Of a DNA stretch of 64,000 bases, positions 34,795 through 45,079 are shown piece by piece; the first letter of the stretch is position 1; every line of letters starts with the position of its first letter. Source of the stretch: Acanthococcus lagerstroemiae. Its lineage: Eukaryota; Arthropoda; Insecta; Hemiptera; Eriococcidae. A program made the position numbers and the translations under genes. Where the stretch lies: positions 29,891,266 through 29,955,265 of the forward strand of contig CM063114.1 in NCBI GenBank assembly GCA_031841125.1, in the 5' to 3' direction. The notes below the pieces were generated by a model that was not told the origin of the DNA, did no database searches, and was given only the letters and a program-made list of their open reading frames with translations.

Positions 34795-34985
34795 TTTTTG
34801 TTTTAGTATTTTTTTATTTTATTTATTTATTGTTTCTAAATTACATTTCTGGTTGTACAGTATGATACTGAGAACCACTTTTTGCTTGGCAGCTTGTCGG
34901 TGTTTCTCAGGTCATTTACAATAATCATGTGTACTTAGTTTACTTCATTATTACAGCGGATAGACTAATTCAAGACTAATTCAAT
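34795..34985 (-). repeat. probable LINE 3' untranslated end
   Basis: On the minus strand this runs ACCTGAGAAACACCGACAAG... and ends in AATAAATAAATAAAATAAAA, an A-rich tail at about 34795-34840. Position and strand suggest it is the 3' end of the LINE whose RT lies at 35515-36045. Confidence 0.45.
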
Positions 34986-35019
34986 TAATATATCCCAACT
35001 CACTCCAACCCAGAAAAAA

Positions 35020-35410
35020 GAGAGAATAAATGAAACTAAAGCTAAATACATCAATCTCTGGCAAGAAGAATATAACACCTCCGAAAAAGGAAGAAGAACT
35101 TATGAATTAATACCAAACATTGAAGAAAGACTTAAAAATAAAGAACTAAAACCTAACTTCTACCTCACACAATTCCTAACAGGTCACGGAAACTTCGGAG
35201 TATATTTAAAAAAATTCAAAATCATAGAAGATGACACCTGCATAAACTGCAAAAAAAAAAATTAACAGACACCCCAGATCACACCTTCTTGACATGTCTC
35301 GCTTTCAAAGAAATTAGAAATAAGTACAAAATTGAAAATATAAGCAAAAACTGGTTTGAAAATCGCAACAGCATACAAATAACAATCGACTATGTAAATG
35401 AAATTATGAA
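35020..35410 (+). pseudogene. R1-type LINE ORF2 C-terminus
   Basis: Plus-strand frames read LTQFLTGHGNFGVYLKKF (about 35165) and CINC, followed after an A-run frameshift by DTPDHTFLTCLAFKEIRNKY (from 35270). Together these form the C-x2-C ... H-x4-C knuckle found in the R1-clade LINE at 27030. It lies opposite in strand to the RT fragment next to it. Confidence 0.75.
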
Positions 35411-35514
35411 AAAGAAAGAAAAATGTTTTTATTGTTTTGATTTCGTTACTTCTCAGTATTTTTCTTTGCTCTTTTTGGATTTTTTTTTGTTTTTTTTTTA
35501 AACTTATTTTTGGG

Positions 35515-36045
35515 TAGTAAATTTTGCAGCCATACTATATTATTGACCTGAAAAGTGCGGAGTATAGAATTTTCCTGTCTGTGTATTTTAGACCAAAAGT
35601 GTTGTTATAGAGAGCAGTTATTTTGCAATAGTATTTTTTGATTTTATCCAATATGTAGTTAGTGTGATTGTTGAAGTTGAGGTTCTCATCTAAAATTATA
35701 CCTAGATATTTAATTTCTTTATTGATAAGTATATGTTCCTTCTCTTGTTTTAGTTTTTTTCCTATGGCTAGTTTTAGGTTTTGTTTGTTACGTTTTTTTT
35801 GTTACTAGGATGCTGCTTGTTTTTTGTGAATTCAGTTTTAGACCTAACTGTTTTAGTGTGTTGTTTATAGTCTTGATTGTTTTATTTATTTGTTCAATGT
35901 CTTGATCGTCCTGGATTCCGGCTATTAGCAAAAGGTCGTCTGCATAACTTATTAATTCTGCGTTGTTGCTCCCTGTTTTGCATTTTTTGTGAACTTTGGC
36001 CATTGTAATATTGAAGATTGTTGGAGACTTAAGGCTTGCACGTTC
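35515..36045 (-). pseudogene. R1-type LINE RT fragment
   Basis: The minus-strand frame contains LKSPTIFNITMAK, then the catalytic box LISYADDLLLI (YADD codons at 35935-35946). After a frameshift near 35790 comes EIKYLGIILDENLNF (thumb region), and then KYTDRKILYSALFRSII, a stop, and YGC. RT blocks 1-4 and the endonuclease are missing. Read with 35020-35410, it suggests one element with part inverted. Confidence 0.8.
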
Positions 36046-36059
36046 AGTTGAAAACAGAA

Positions 36060-37477
36060 CAAGCAGATACATGCACATGTCGAACAATTATGATGTTATT
36101 GTATTAACAGAAACATGGCTGCATGAAGGTATACGCACAGAGGAGCTGATTGATAATCGTTATACAGTATACAGAAAAGACAGAGACTATGAGGCTATCA
36201 AACAGCAGCGAGGTGGGAGGGGGGGGGGTACTTGTTGCGGTTAAAAGTAGCTTCGGCAGTGTCAGTATACAGCTACCGGAGTTGGAAGATAAGGTGATAG
36301 AATATCCCGTTGTAAAGCTGAAAGCAAGTAATTACACTGCTGACATGTACCTATGCGCATTCTATTTTCCTCCGAACACCAGCAGGGAAATATACAAACA
36401 AGTTTATGAAAAAATAATCATCTATCATCCCTTTTTGCAAAGTAATTTGATGATTATTGGGGATTTCAATCTACCGGATTATAACTGTACAGATGTTGAT
36501 CAAAATTTGACAAATACAGGAAATAGTAGTCAGAAAGTTGCAGATCTACAAGAGTTTATTCAGATTTGTGGACTGCGCTCGGTTAACGATGTACGTAATT
36601 ATCTTGAAAGGACTCTGGATCTTGTATTAACTAGTGTGGCTGAAGTGAGTGTAAATCGTGAGAAATCTCTCGTCTCTACTGTAGATCTCAACCATCCGCC
36701 TCTCTCCATAAATATGCCGGCGCAGTCAAAGTTCAGTGTAAGTAAACCTGCTAAGTCAAAAACTGAAAGAAAAAGATATCTCAACTACGCAAAGGCAGAT
36801 TTCCTAACTATGTATTCGAAATTCAAACAAGTAAACTGGTCTCCAATTTACCATATTAAGAATAGCGAGGAAGCTGCTACCTACTTTAGAGATGAGGTGT
36901 ATCAGGTTATCTTGGAAACAGTTCCTATGACACTGAAGAGAAAATGTTCGTATCCCTCGTGGTTTACTCCGGAAATAGTTCATTTTTTAAAAGAGAAAGA
37001 TAAATTTCGATTGAAATACAAGAAAACTGCAAATCCAACATTTCATCTAAAGTTTCAAGAATTGCGAAGAAAATTGAAACAATTAATAAAGCAAGCAAAG
37101 GAAATATCGGAGATAAATATAGAGGCGAGTTTGAAAGAAAACCCCAAAAGATTCTGGTCATACTTCAATAATAGAGGAAATCAAAGTGCAAATGCAAACA
37201 TGTTTTCGTACAATGGAAAACACTTACAGTTTACTCAGCATATTGCTGATGCATTCGCAGAACACTTCGCATCCGTCTTTTCTGAACCTGAACCAACAAC
37301 TGATCTTTTGGAGGAGATAGATGAAGAATCAGGAATAGTAGGGGTAAAACTACTGAGAATCAACGAACTGGAAGCAAAGGAAGCCCTGACCAAATTAAAA
37401 CCAAAGCGAACTACCGGCCCTGACAGTGTTCCCCAATACATATACAAAACATGCTACGAATTTTTTTTTCGACCATT

Positions 37478-37480
<3 letters not shown>
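36060..37480 (+). pseudogene. LINE endonuclease domain, frameshifted
   Basis: The first frame (to about 36225) carries NNYDVIVLTETWLHEGI, with the catalytic Glu of AP endonucleases in TETW. After the G-run shift the frame continues with GVLVAVKSS, then LMIIGDFNLPDYN (catalytic Asp and Asn, about 36450), RTLDLVLTS (about 36610) and VDLNHPPLSI, where the usual S-D-H triad has only the His preserved. The connector leading to RT ends with KRTTGPDSVPQYIY at 37405-37445. The domain nicks target DNA in active elements; it is broken here. Confidence 0.85.

Positions 37481-37559
<79 letters not shown>
37481..37559. repeat. (AT)n microsatellite inside LINE ORF
   Basis: About 39 AT dinucleotides without interruption. 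It lies in the coding part between PQYIYKTC and FPQLWKVSTITPIPK, where related proteins have a short hydrophobic segment, so it probably grew from a TATATA stretch already present. It shifts the reading frame. Confidence 0.97.
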
Positions 37560-37560
<1 letters not shown>

Positions 37561-38962
37561 CATAATATTGAGTACAGCTGAGTTTCCTCAGCTGTGGAAA
37601 GTATCCACTATTACTCCCATTCCTAAGAATGACCAAATAAACGAAATTATTAATTACAGACCTATATCTATTCTCACAGTTCCTGCTAAAGTATTTGAGT
37701 CTATATTGCATAAAAGAATATATGAGCAAGTTCGGAACCAAATTACTGATCATCAGCACGGCTTCTCGGAAGGTAGATCAACCATCACAAATCTAGTGTC
37801 CTTTGTGGACTACACATCTCATATTCTGGATCAAAATTCTCAAGTAGACTCAATATATTATACAGATTTTCAGAAAGCGTTTGACAAAGTTGACCACAAG
37901 ATTCTTATTGGTAAATTGACTAGAATGGGGTTTTCTAAATCATTAATACAACTATTCGCATCTTATTTGACCAATAGACAGCAATATACATACAGGGGGT
38001 CTACCTCCCGTAAATTTACATGCACATCTGGTGTTCCTCAAGGTTCGAATCTAGGTCCCTTATTATTTCTCATATTCATTAATGATATTACGCAACATAT
38101 AGAATATTCAAAGGTCTTACTATATGCGGATGATTTAAAGCTATTCCGGCAAGTGAGTAGAACTATGGATAGAGAACTGTTACAACAAGATCTCAACGCT
38201 CTGGTAAACTGGAGTAAAATCAATAAATTATCTTTTAATGTAAAAAAATGTTCCTCTGTCACGTACACAAGAAAATTGTTGCCTGTCCCTACTGAATATA
38301 CAATGGACAATTATATCCTTGCTAAGAATAGTGACATTAGGGACTTAGGGGTGATTTTCGACTCTAAACTAACCTTCAAAAAACATATCAGCACAGTAGT
38401 CAACAAGTCAAGAAGAATGCTAGGTTTTCTTATTAGGAATGCGGTGAACTTTAGAGATATTCAGACAATACGAACCTTATATTATGCGCTTGTAAGACCT
38501 CATCTTGAGTACGCGGCAATTGTATGGAATCCATTCACGGCAGAAATGATCAAAACCATTGAGAAAGTGCAGAAACGTTTTTTAAGATACTTGTATTATA
38601 AGCAATTTTCCTATTACACTTATTCAATTAAATATAAGGAACTACTTCAGGGTTATGAAATGAAAAGTCTTCGGGGTCGTAGGGACATTTTCTCGTTATT
38701 GTTCCTACACGGGATAATACAGTTTGAAAAACGCAACACACCTTTACTTGAAAAAATTGAAATTCGCGTACCTACTTTCAATAGTCGTAGCACTGATCTC
38801 TTTACAATCCCTTATTCACGCACTCAAATGTTGTCAAATTCCCCCATCGCTCGAGTTCTGAAGTTATATAACAATGTTAGTAGAATCCATAACCACCTTG
38901 ATGTACTCGACTCGATAAACAAATCAGCCTTCAAACAGCAAGTTTACAAAATATTTGATTGA
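37560..38962 (+). pseudogene. LINE reverse transcriptase, open after the (AT)n
   Basis: An uninterrupted frame to the stop at 38962 (it nominally opens with ATG 37451, reading through the microsatellite). In order: NYRPISILTVPAKVFE, HGFSEGRSTITNL, YYTDFQKAFDKVDH (catalytic Asp), SGVPQGSNLGPLLFLIFIND, LLYADDLKLF (YADD codons 38123-38134), DLGVIFDSKLTFKKH and RPHLEYAAIVWNPF. It has no RNase H domain and no terminal zinc knuckle, in line with Jockey or CR1 types. The RT part looks intact, while the whole ORF2 is not. Confidence 0.88.
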
Positions 38963-39306
38963 CAGCTATAATAGTCTCTGACTCTAGCCACGGACTGACC
39001 TGATTCTGGTTTGAGCGCGTATGTGGGGATGGGCACTAGGGTATGGGGGTGGGGGCAGATAGCGATCTTTCTCCCGTTCGTTTCGAATTTTTAGTTGTTT
39101 TTTTTTAGTTTTTGTTCATTTTTTTGTTGGTGTTTTTTGTTTATTTTTTATTTTTTGTTTGGATTAGATACGAGTGTATCATGCAACTTTTTAAAATTTT
39201 TTTTTTAATTTGTGTTTTCTGTCAAGTTAAAGCCCCCAGTCGTAATTTGCCATTTTGGCTGTGACCGGAGGGCTTCAAATAAATAAATATTATTATTATT
39301 ATTATC

Positions 39307-40810
39307 ATTTTTCAGCTAGAGACAGGATAATTACCAAATTTAAATATATTCCCAACCCGTTTTTATACTATACAGCAGTGGGTCCCAGAGTACTTCCTTC
39401 GGGTAATAAATTGCCCGATTTTTTTTTGCGCGCTCACCGGATACTTTATTTATGTCCATTCGTGTCCCAGCCAGACCTCTGCCCTCATTTTATCAATTCA
39501 TTCCCTTTTTTATCTTCGAAATCAAAGAGCCTGCACTGTTTACAGTACACATGTTCACTACATATCGAATTTCCGGCACAACAATGCTGAAATCGGAAAT
39601 TAATATTTTCGTCCGGCTGTGGATCCATTCTTTTCGCGACTACAAACAGAAGTTTCCATCTCGACTGTTCTTCTCGAGCTGGCTGGTTTTTCGCATCTAT
39701 ATACGTGTATTTACAAAACGTCGGGGAAAAGTAAATCCGGTAAATGCGAACTATTTTGAAAACAAATCTAGCTCTGCAGCGGAATATTCGACGAGGAAAT
39801 TACTCGTGCGACATTTGTTTACTGTATCTCGTCGCCCCTGTTCGTAATTTCGAGCCCGTAATTCCTCTCGTTTCGCCGACGGTTGAATCGCGATTTCCGT
39901 GTTCTGCAGCGCGATTTATTCAAATTCGAAATTATTTCACGTCGAGAGTTCAGCCAGCATTGCTCGATTTACACACAGTTACAAAGCCATCTTCGATTAT
40001 CGAGGTTAAACGGGCGACTCTCCGTGTGTACTCAGCCGGCACTCGGATGTCCTCGAAACTAAAATAATGAGTTCGGCTATCGGCCATTTATACGGACCGT
40101 CTTTCGAGCCGAACCCGGGAGGTGTCATGAAAAAAGGCGGCCAACTCGAGCGGAATTTTCGGCCCCACCTTCCCGCGACCTTTAAAACAGTGCATATGTA
40201 GTCGAGAGGCCAGACAGAACGAACACATCGAAAGCGAATTTTCGCAGAGTTTTTATTGCCCCCGGAGACGAACAATTCTTTTGCCCTTTTCATAATATAC
40301 ATTTGCTGGACCGCGATAAGCCGAATAAAGGAATTGAGCGCGCACACGCCGCAGCTCGCTCAGTATATAGTTTCACTATTTTCCACCCTTTTAGCCTTAC
40401 CCCGGTTGATCATATCAAATTTCAATTTAATTTCGTATATAACAACAAGCAGTGATAATGTTCCTTGACTCGGCGAATTAATCGCGGCGATGTAACATTT
40501 TCGCCAACCAACGTTTTCGTATTATATGTTTACTCAGCAAATGCGATATAATTAGGTCTCTCAGGGAGTTTAAATAAAACGGAGGCGAGGCAAGGTCCGC
40601 TGTATTTCATTTCTAAATTTGGGAACATACGGAACGAAAAAGGAACAAAAGAAACCAGATAATTCGCTTTCAAGTTACTGCTTGTACAATACGTTGTGAC
40701 ACTCAGCACGAAGACAATTTCATAACGAAAAACGGCCATGGCTCTGACAGCATGGCCCAATGTGCCGCTGAGCGCCTACAGTGCACTCTATACATCATCC
40801 TGCGGAACAG
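39307..40810. other. no supported gene
   Basis: Several frames of 100-130 codons overlap here but match nothing I recognise and lack splice or start context. Composition is more balanced (TCGA-rich) than the repeat-filled neighbours, so this may be older unique sequence. Confidence 0.35.
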
Positions 40811-40815
40811 TGTTG

Positions 40816-40995
40816 CCGGAAAGGGAAGTTGAAAAAGGTACAAGCGAGACATTTTCCAAGATTGTACCAGATATCACATGCAATGTACCAAATAAAATGA
40901 GCGATCTTTGAAACTACCAAAATGTAGAAGACATTTTTTGGTCAAAATCTTTAAAATGTACCAAAATTTGCTGAGAATATATTAAAATATACCAA
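40816..40995 (+). repeat. dispersed GTACCA-rich repeat, copy 2
   Basis: Second copy of the block at 9638-9790: TTTTCCAAGATTGTACCAGA, AATGTACCAAATAAAATGAG, ATCTTTGAAACTACC, GTAGAAGACATTTTTTGGTC and AAAATGTACCAAAA. Ends are undefined. Confidence 0.75.
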
Positions 40996-41482
40996 ATCCC
41001 CTCCTCTTGGGAATGCTTGGGCGTCGTTCCGTTCAAGAACGACTCGTTCCAGATCGTGCACAGGTTTTTTTGTGAACGAGGAACGGAACGGGAACGATTT
41101 CATGTATGAAATGAACGGAACGTAATTTTCTTGTGAACTGAACGACTGAATGACCTGTTCTTCTGGTTTTTACTGTTACACAGGGTGTCCATTCTCTGGA
41201 AAACCTGGAAAAGTCAGAGAACTTTGTCGGTCCGGAAAAGTCAGGGAATTTCGTAAAACAAAAATCGACTGCAAAATTCTGTAGTATTTCAAACAGATTT
41301 TATCCTACTTCTTATAAAAAAAATTTTCCTTCGCTCTGCTCATGCAATTTTCTTTCTTCTTTTTCTTTCACAGGAGAAGGATTTGGGTAATACAACCCCC
41401 TCTCCTATCGAAGTAGTACAGAGTGTGTTGGTGTGATGAAATCGCCTTCTTGGTATTCGTTTCGCGTCTACATCTTTCTATT

Positions 41483-43420
41483 AAGGCTGCTATACACTTA
41501 ACGTATTTCGTACCTATTTCGTGATTTTTCAGGAACCATTTCCCGAAAAATATATCGAAACGCGAACCAATTCCTATACCTCCCAATATCAGCTGTTTCG
41601 TGTTTTCATCTTCTTATCCTGTTCGTAAGAATCTGAAAATCGGCGCGAAAAGACGCGAAAATGAAAAAATATTCGGTCTAGCTCTTCTCCCCAGGGTAAA
41701 ATTTTTTTTGAGAAAGTCGTAATAAAACGGAAATTTGAAAACCAATGAAATCACCTTCTGGGACACACTGCCATCGGCTTTTTTTCGGTTCTCCTCTCCT
41801 TCAAAAATGTAGATAAGGGCGAATGAAAGGGACTTCCGAGATTTTGGAGAAAGAGTAATTAACCCCCAAAATTTGAGGAAGAAAATCGGAAGACCGCATA
41901 ATAGTTATTATCGCGTTACAAAAGAGCCCATTGTTTTAAAACCTCTCTATATATTAAAAACCAAAACTCCCCCCTCTCTTCCCTCCTGAAAAAAAACGCA
42001 CTGTGGGGTGCCCACCCAAAAATTAGAAAAATTGTAGGAGCAGATCAGCTACTTTCAAGGACATAAGTTTTAAGACATAACAGACATAATAAGACATAAA
42101 AAAGACATATAATGACATTCTCTCTATCTCTCTAAATATTAAAAACCAAAAATCCCCCCCGCCTCTTGGAAAAAAAAACTCCGAGCCTGATATCTAAATC
42201 CCGGCCTTCGCCCCTACCACCTAAGACATAACCTACATAATAAGACATAAAAAGACGTATAATGACATAATTACCCATAATCTCCAAGATCTCAAGTCGC
42301 TGCGAGTTGCCTAGACTGCCCCTTAATTGCTCAATTTCCCAGGGGTAGCCTACCCTCAGGAGGGGGTTCATGGTTGAGGAGGGAGTTCCAGAAGGGTGAG
42401 GAGGGCCCCTATGGGGGCGTGGGCTGTGGACGGAGATGGTGGCCCTTGGTGGGGCGGGAGGTTATGATGAGTAAGAGGACCTGGTGGAGGAGACAGTCCT
42501 GAGACATGGCCGTGGTGCGGGAGGGGCTGGTGGCGGAGTGAGGGTCTTGAGGGTTAAGGGCTCTTGGGGGAGGGGTGGTCATGGTTGTGAGATCTCCTGG
42601 CTGGATGGCCAGGGATCTTCAAGGGGGTTGGAGGACCATAGAGAGGACAGGGGCTGTGAAGGGAGATAAAGCCCAGGGAGTAGTGGTGAGTGAGGGGTCC
42701 TCATGGCAGAGGAAACTAAACCATTCAGCTCCACGGAGGAGGGGCTAATTCCGGTTACTCTAGTTTTCCTCAAGTTCCAAATTCTGTACGAGATTCTAAA
42801 GTCAAGTTTTTGAACAGGATAGCCAACCAAGCTCCAAGTCGCTGATTTCGAATACCGCCTCAGATTTTTGTTCGACTGCTTCCAGAGCACTGTCGTAATA
42901 CGAATTCAGCTTCTCCGGTGAAAAATTGCTCGAAGTATCGAAATAGGGGTGGTTTTGTGTCACTGATTTCGAATATCGCTTCCGATTTTAATCTAGACCT
43001 TTAAGCTCCTGTGCTTTTTCAGTTGAGACATTTTTACAAGTTATTGTCAATTAGCAATACTTTGAATGAATAAAACTGTATTTTTACCCTATTCTGTGAC
43101 TTTAATTAGAAAGGGTGAATTTCGAGTCAACCGTTGCTTGTCCTACGCTCTTGCTACCTCATTGGTCACACCAGGAGGGACAGGATCAAAAATTACCCCT
43201 AAAATCAAATACAGCGACCTCGAAAACCTATAAATCAATTTTAGAATTTTATTCTCTCACCCCCTCCTTTACAGTCGGCATTAAGTCATGAAAAAGAAAT
43301 CTATGAAGTCATTAATTGACCTCGCAGCACGTTGCACCCCATAGAGCGCGTTTTCATTTCTATCATTAAATTTGTACACCCCCTCGGCCACAAATTCATA
43401 AGCACACGGTAGTAAAAAAA
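41483..43420 (-). mobile_element. large TIR repeat, copy B (inverted)
   Basis: Inverse copy of 17290-18745. It starts with the shared end AAGGCTGCTATACACTTA and continues in matching order through CCTCCCAATATCAGCTGTTT, GACTTCCGAGATTTTGG, AGTCGCTGATTTCGAATACC and GCTCTTGCTACCTCATTGG. The stretch corresponding to 15417-17280 of copy A is absent, so this copy is partial. About 0.8 kb at 41950-42735 has no counterpart in copy A. Confidence 0.85.
41945..42735. repeat. extra block in copy B; purine-rich half
   Basis: The first half holds two related units (CTCTCTAtAtATTAAAAACC near 41945 and 42128; TAAGACATAAC plus ACATAATAAGACATAAAAA near 42070 and 42222). The second half (42375-42700) is strongly G/A-rich on the plus strand with many GGAGG and GGTGG words. 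Absent from copy A. Confidence 0.6.
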
Positions 43421-43599
43421 AATTATGGAGTGATTGACGATATTCGCGGCTCACGATTTTCGAACAAATTCGACCCCTCCCCCCTTGCATGTGTAATTTG
43501 TATTTGAAGGGTCTAGAAAACTGGAAAAATTGGCCTGGAAAACCTGTAAAAGTCAGGGAAAATCATTTCCGAACAAGAATGTACATCCTGCTGTTCTTT

Positions 43600-44920
43600 T
43601 TTCCCCATTCTATTCAGCAAAAGGGAACCAACGTCGACTGGATCTGGATACCTACTTCAGTATGTTACCTTCATCACTTGAAATTTTGAAGGACTATAAA
43701 TGAGTGTTTTAATTTAATGAGCCAAATGTCACATGTCAGTATGTTTATAAAAATAGAATACTAGAGTACCATCCCCCGTAGCAGTTGAGCAAATTTTCTT
43801 CATTAGTAGACAAATTTTAGCATCAAACCAAATTAGACTGTCACACAAACAATATTATTAAAATATAAAAATTGAACTTATTTTATTTACTCTCCTTTCC
43901 TTTTTATTCTATTTTTGTGAACCAGAACCAGTTGTCAAAAAGTGCACAGGAAGATAGAAATCTTAGATCAATTAGTTATCAAGGGCCGAGGAGCGCATCA
44001 ACAAATGATAGCCCGTTGGACCTAAATAGGTCATCCCGATGCTAGTTCTTCCAGCCACTTTTATCAAGAGCGGAGGGTTAGGACATGAAACCCTTTGCCT
44101 CCTATGATAGAGGTTGGTATATTTAAAACACTGTGTGTTTTAAACAGTGTTTAGACCAGTAGGAAAGAACTCGCGTTTTAAATATTTGAAACTTTTTTTT
44201 TTCAAATTTGCTTTCCCCTACTTGTAGCACATTTTCGTAGTCTTCGCCTTCGCTTTTCGGAAAACAAATTTTATTGCAACAAAAAAGGAATAAAAAAGGT
44301 AAAGTAATATTCGAAATAGAGGCAGTATTATTGTTTTTATAATGAGATCGAAAACAAAATTAAAAATAAACTTTTGATAGACTTAAGAACAGCAAGAACA
44401 ACCTGGTTATTCGTTGGTACCTACTTAGCATTAGTAGAGCGCTATGTATAAGTCTTCTGGACGTCAGAAAGTTGCCTAATTATGTGTTTAAAACACTCTT
44501 GAAAAAACTGGGATGACGCTTAAAACAAAAGACAATTTTTTAACCAACCCTTTTGCTACAGCCGGCACCACTAATGTAGTTTTTTAATTAAATTTTTTAG
44601 ATTTTTTTCTTGTTCTTGGCATACAAAAGAAAATGCGCTGATATGATAATTCTTACAATAATAATAACAATTTTTTGAACAATGGAATATGATATGTGAA
44701 TAATTATTTAAAAAGTGGTACGTCAAATCTCAGATATCAATCTCAGTCTTATTACAATTACTACGATCCCCATGATGAAGATGATTAGGGTGACTATGAC
44801 ATGTGTATGAAGGTGACTCATGGATTGGGATGAAAAGAAATCGTGGAGCAATAAGCTTGAAAACTATTCCTTCTTCCTTCAAAATTCAAGAACCACACCC
44901 CCTCCTTCTGAAAATTAATG
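43600..44920. other. no supported gene
   Basis: AT-rich interior of the outer candidate element. No coding signal for a transposase. Confidence 0.4.
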
Positions 44921-45079
44921 AAAACGTAGGGAACTGTTTATTTTAAAGAACTGGATGAACGAAAGTGAACGTCGTTCACTTTCACTAATGAACGGAACGG
45001 AACGAAGAACGACTTTACGTCTAAAAATGAACGGAACGAGTTTAAGTCGTTCATGAACGACGCTTAAGCATGTTCTTGG

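Larger units (their letters stand above)
36050..39306 (+). mobile_element. Jockey/CR1-like LINE, nearly full length
   Basis: Contains an AP-type endonuclease followed by RT and a 3' untranslated region ending GGCTTCAAATAAATAAATAT and a (TTA)n run. The 5' end is truncated: the first recognisable residues are just before YDVIVLTETWL. Disabled by a frameshift in a G run near 36225 and by the (AT)n tract at 37481-37559. Target duplication not identified. The Jockey or CR1 assignment is from RT wording and needs a tree. Confidence 0.88.
41181..43590. mobile_element. CAGGGTGTCC-type element, interrupted
   Basis: The left end CAGGGTGTCCATTCTCTGGA is followed by AAAACCTGGAAAAGTCAGAG. The right end has GGCCTGGAAAACCTGTAAAA, GTCAGGGAAAATCATTTCCG, then GTACATCCTG at 43590. 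These are the left and right signatures of the CAGGGTGTCTAC family. Flanks CTGTTACA and CTGTTCTT match at five of eight bases. Copy B of the large repeat splits it. Confidence 0.6.
41011..45073. mobile_element. outer GAACG-type TIR element (candidate)
   Basis: The left end reads AATGCTTGGGCGTCGTTCCG then AAGAACGACTCGTTCC. The right end, read inversely, gives CATGCTTAAGCGTCGTTCAT then GAACGACTTAAACTCGTTCC. Both ends are packed with GAACG/CGTTC words. Enclosed are two further nested repeats. No transposase is visible in the 4 kb. The pairing of ends could instead reflect two separate MITE copies. Confidence 0.5.

Noticed and set aside
37454..37759. Minus-strand frame with a long Tyr-Ile run
   Set aside because: Translation of the (AT)n tract, not a protein.
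39255..40067. Overlapping plus-strand frames of 107-131 codons
   Set aside because: They overlap in different frames, show no family signature, and begin in the LINE's 3' simple repeat.
42484..42669. Gly-rich frame as a protein gene
   Set aside because: Product of the purine-rich block inside a repeat.
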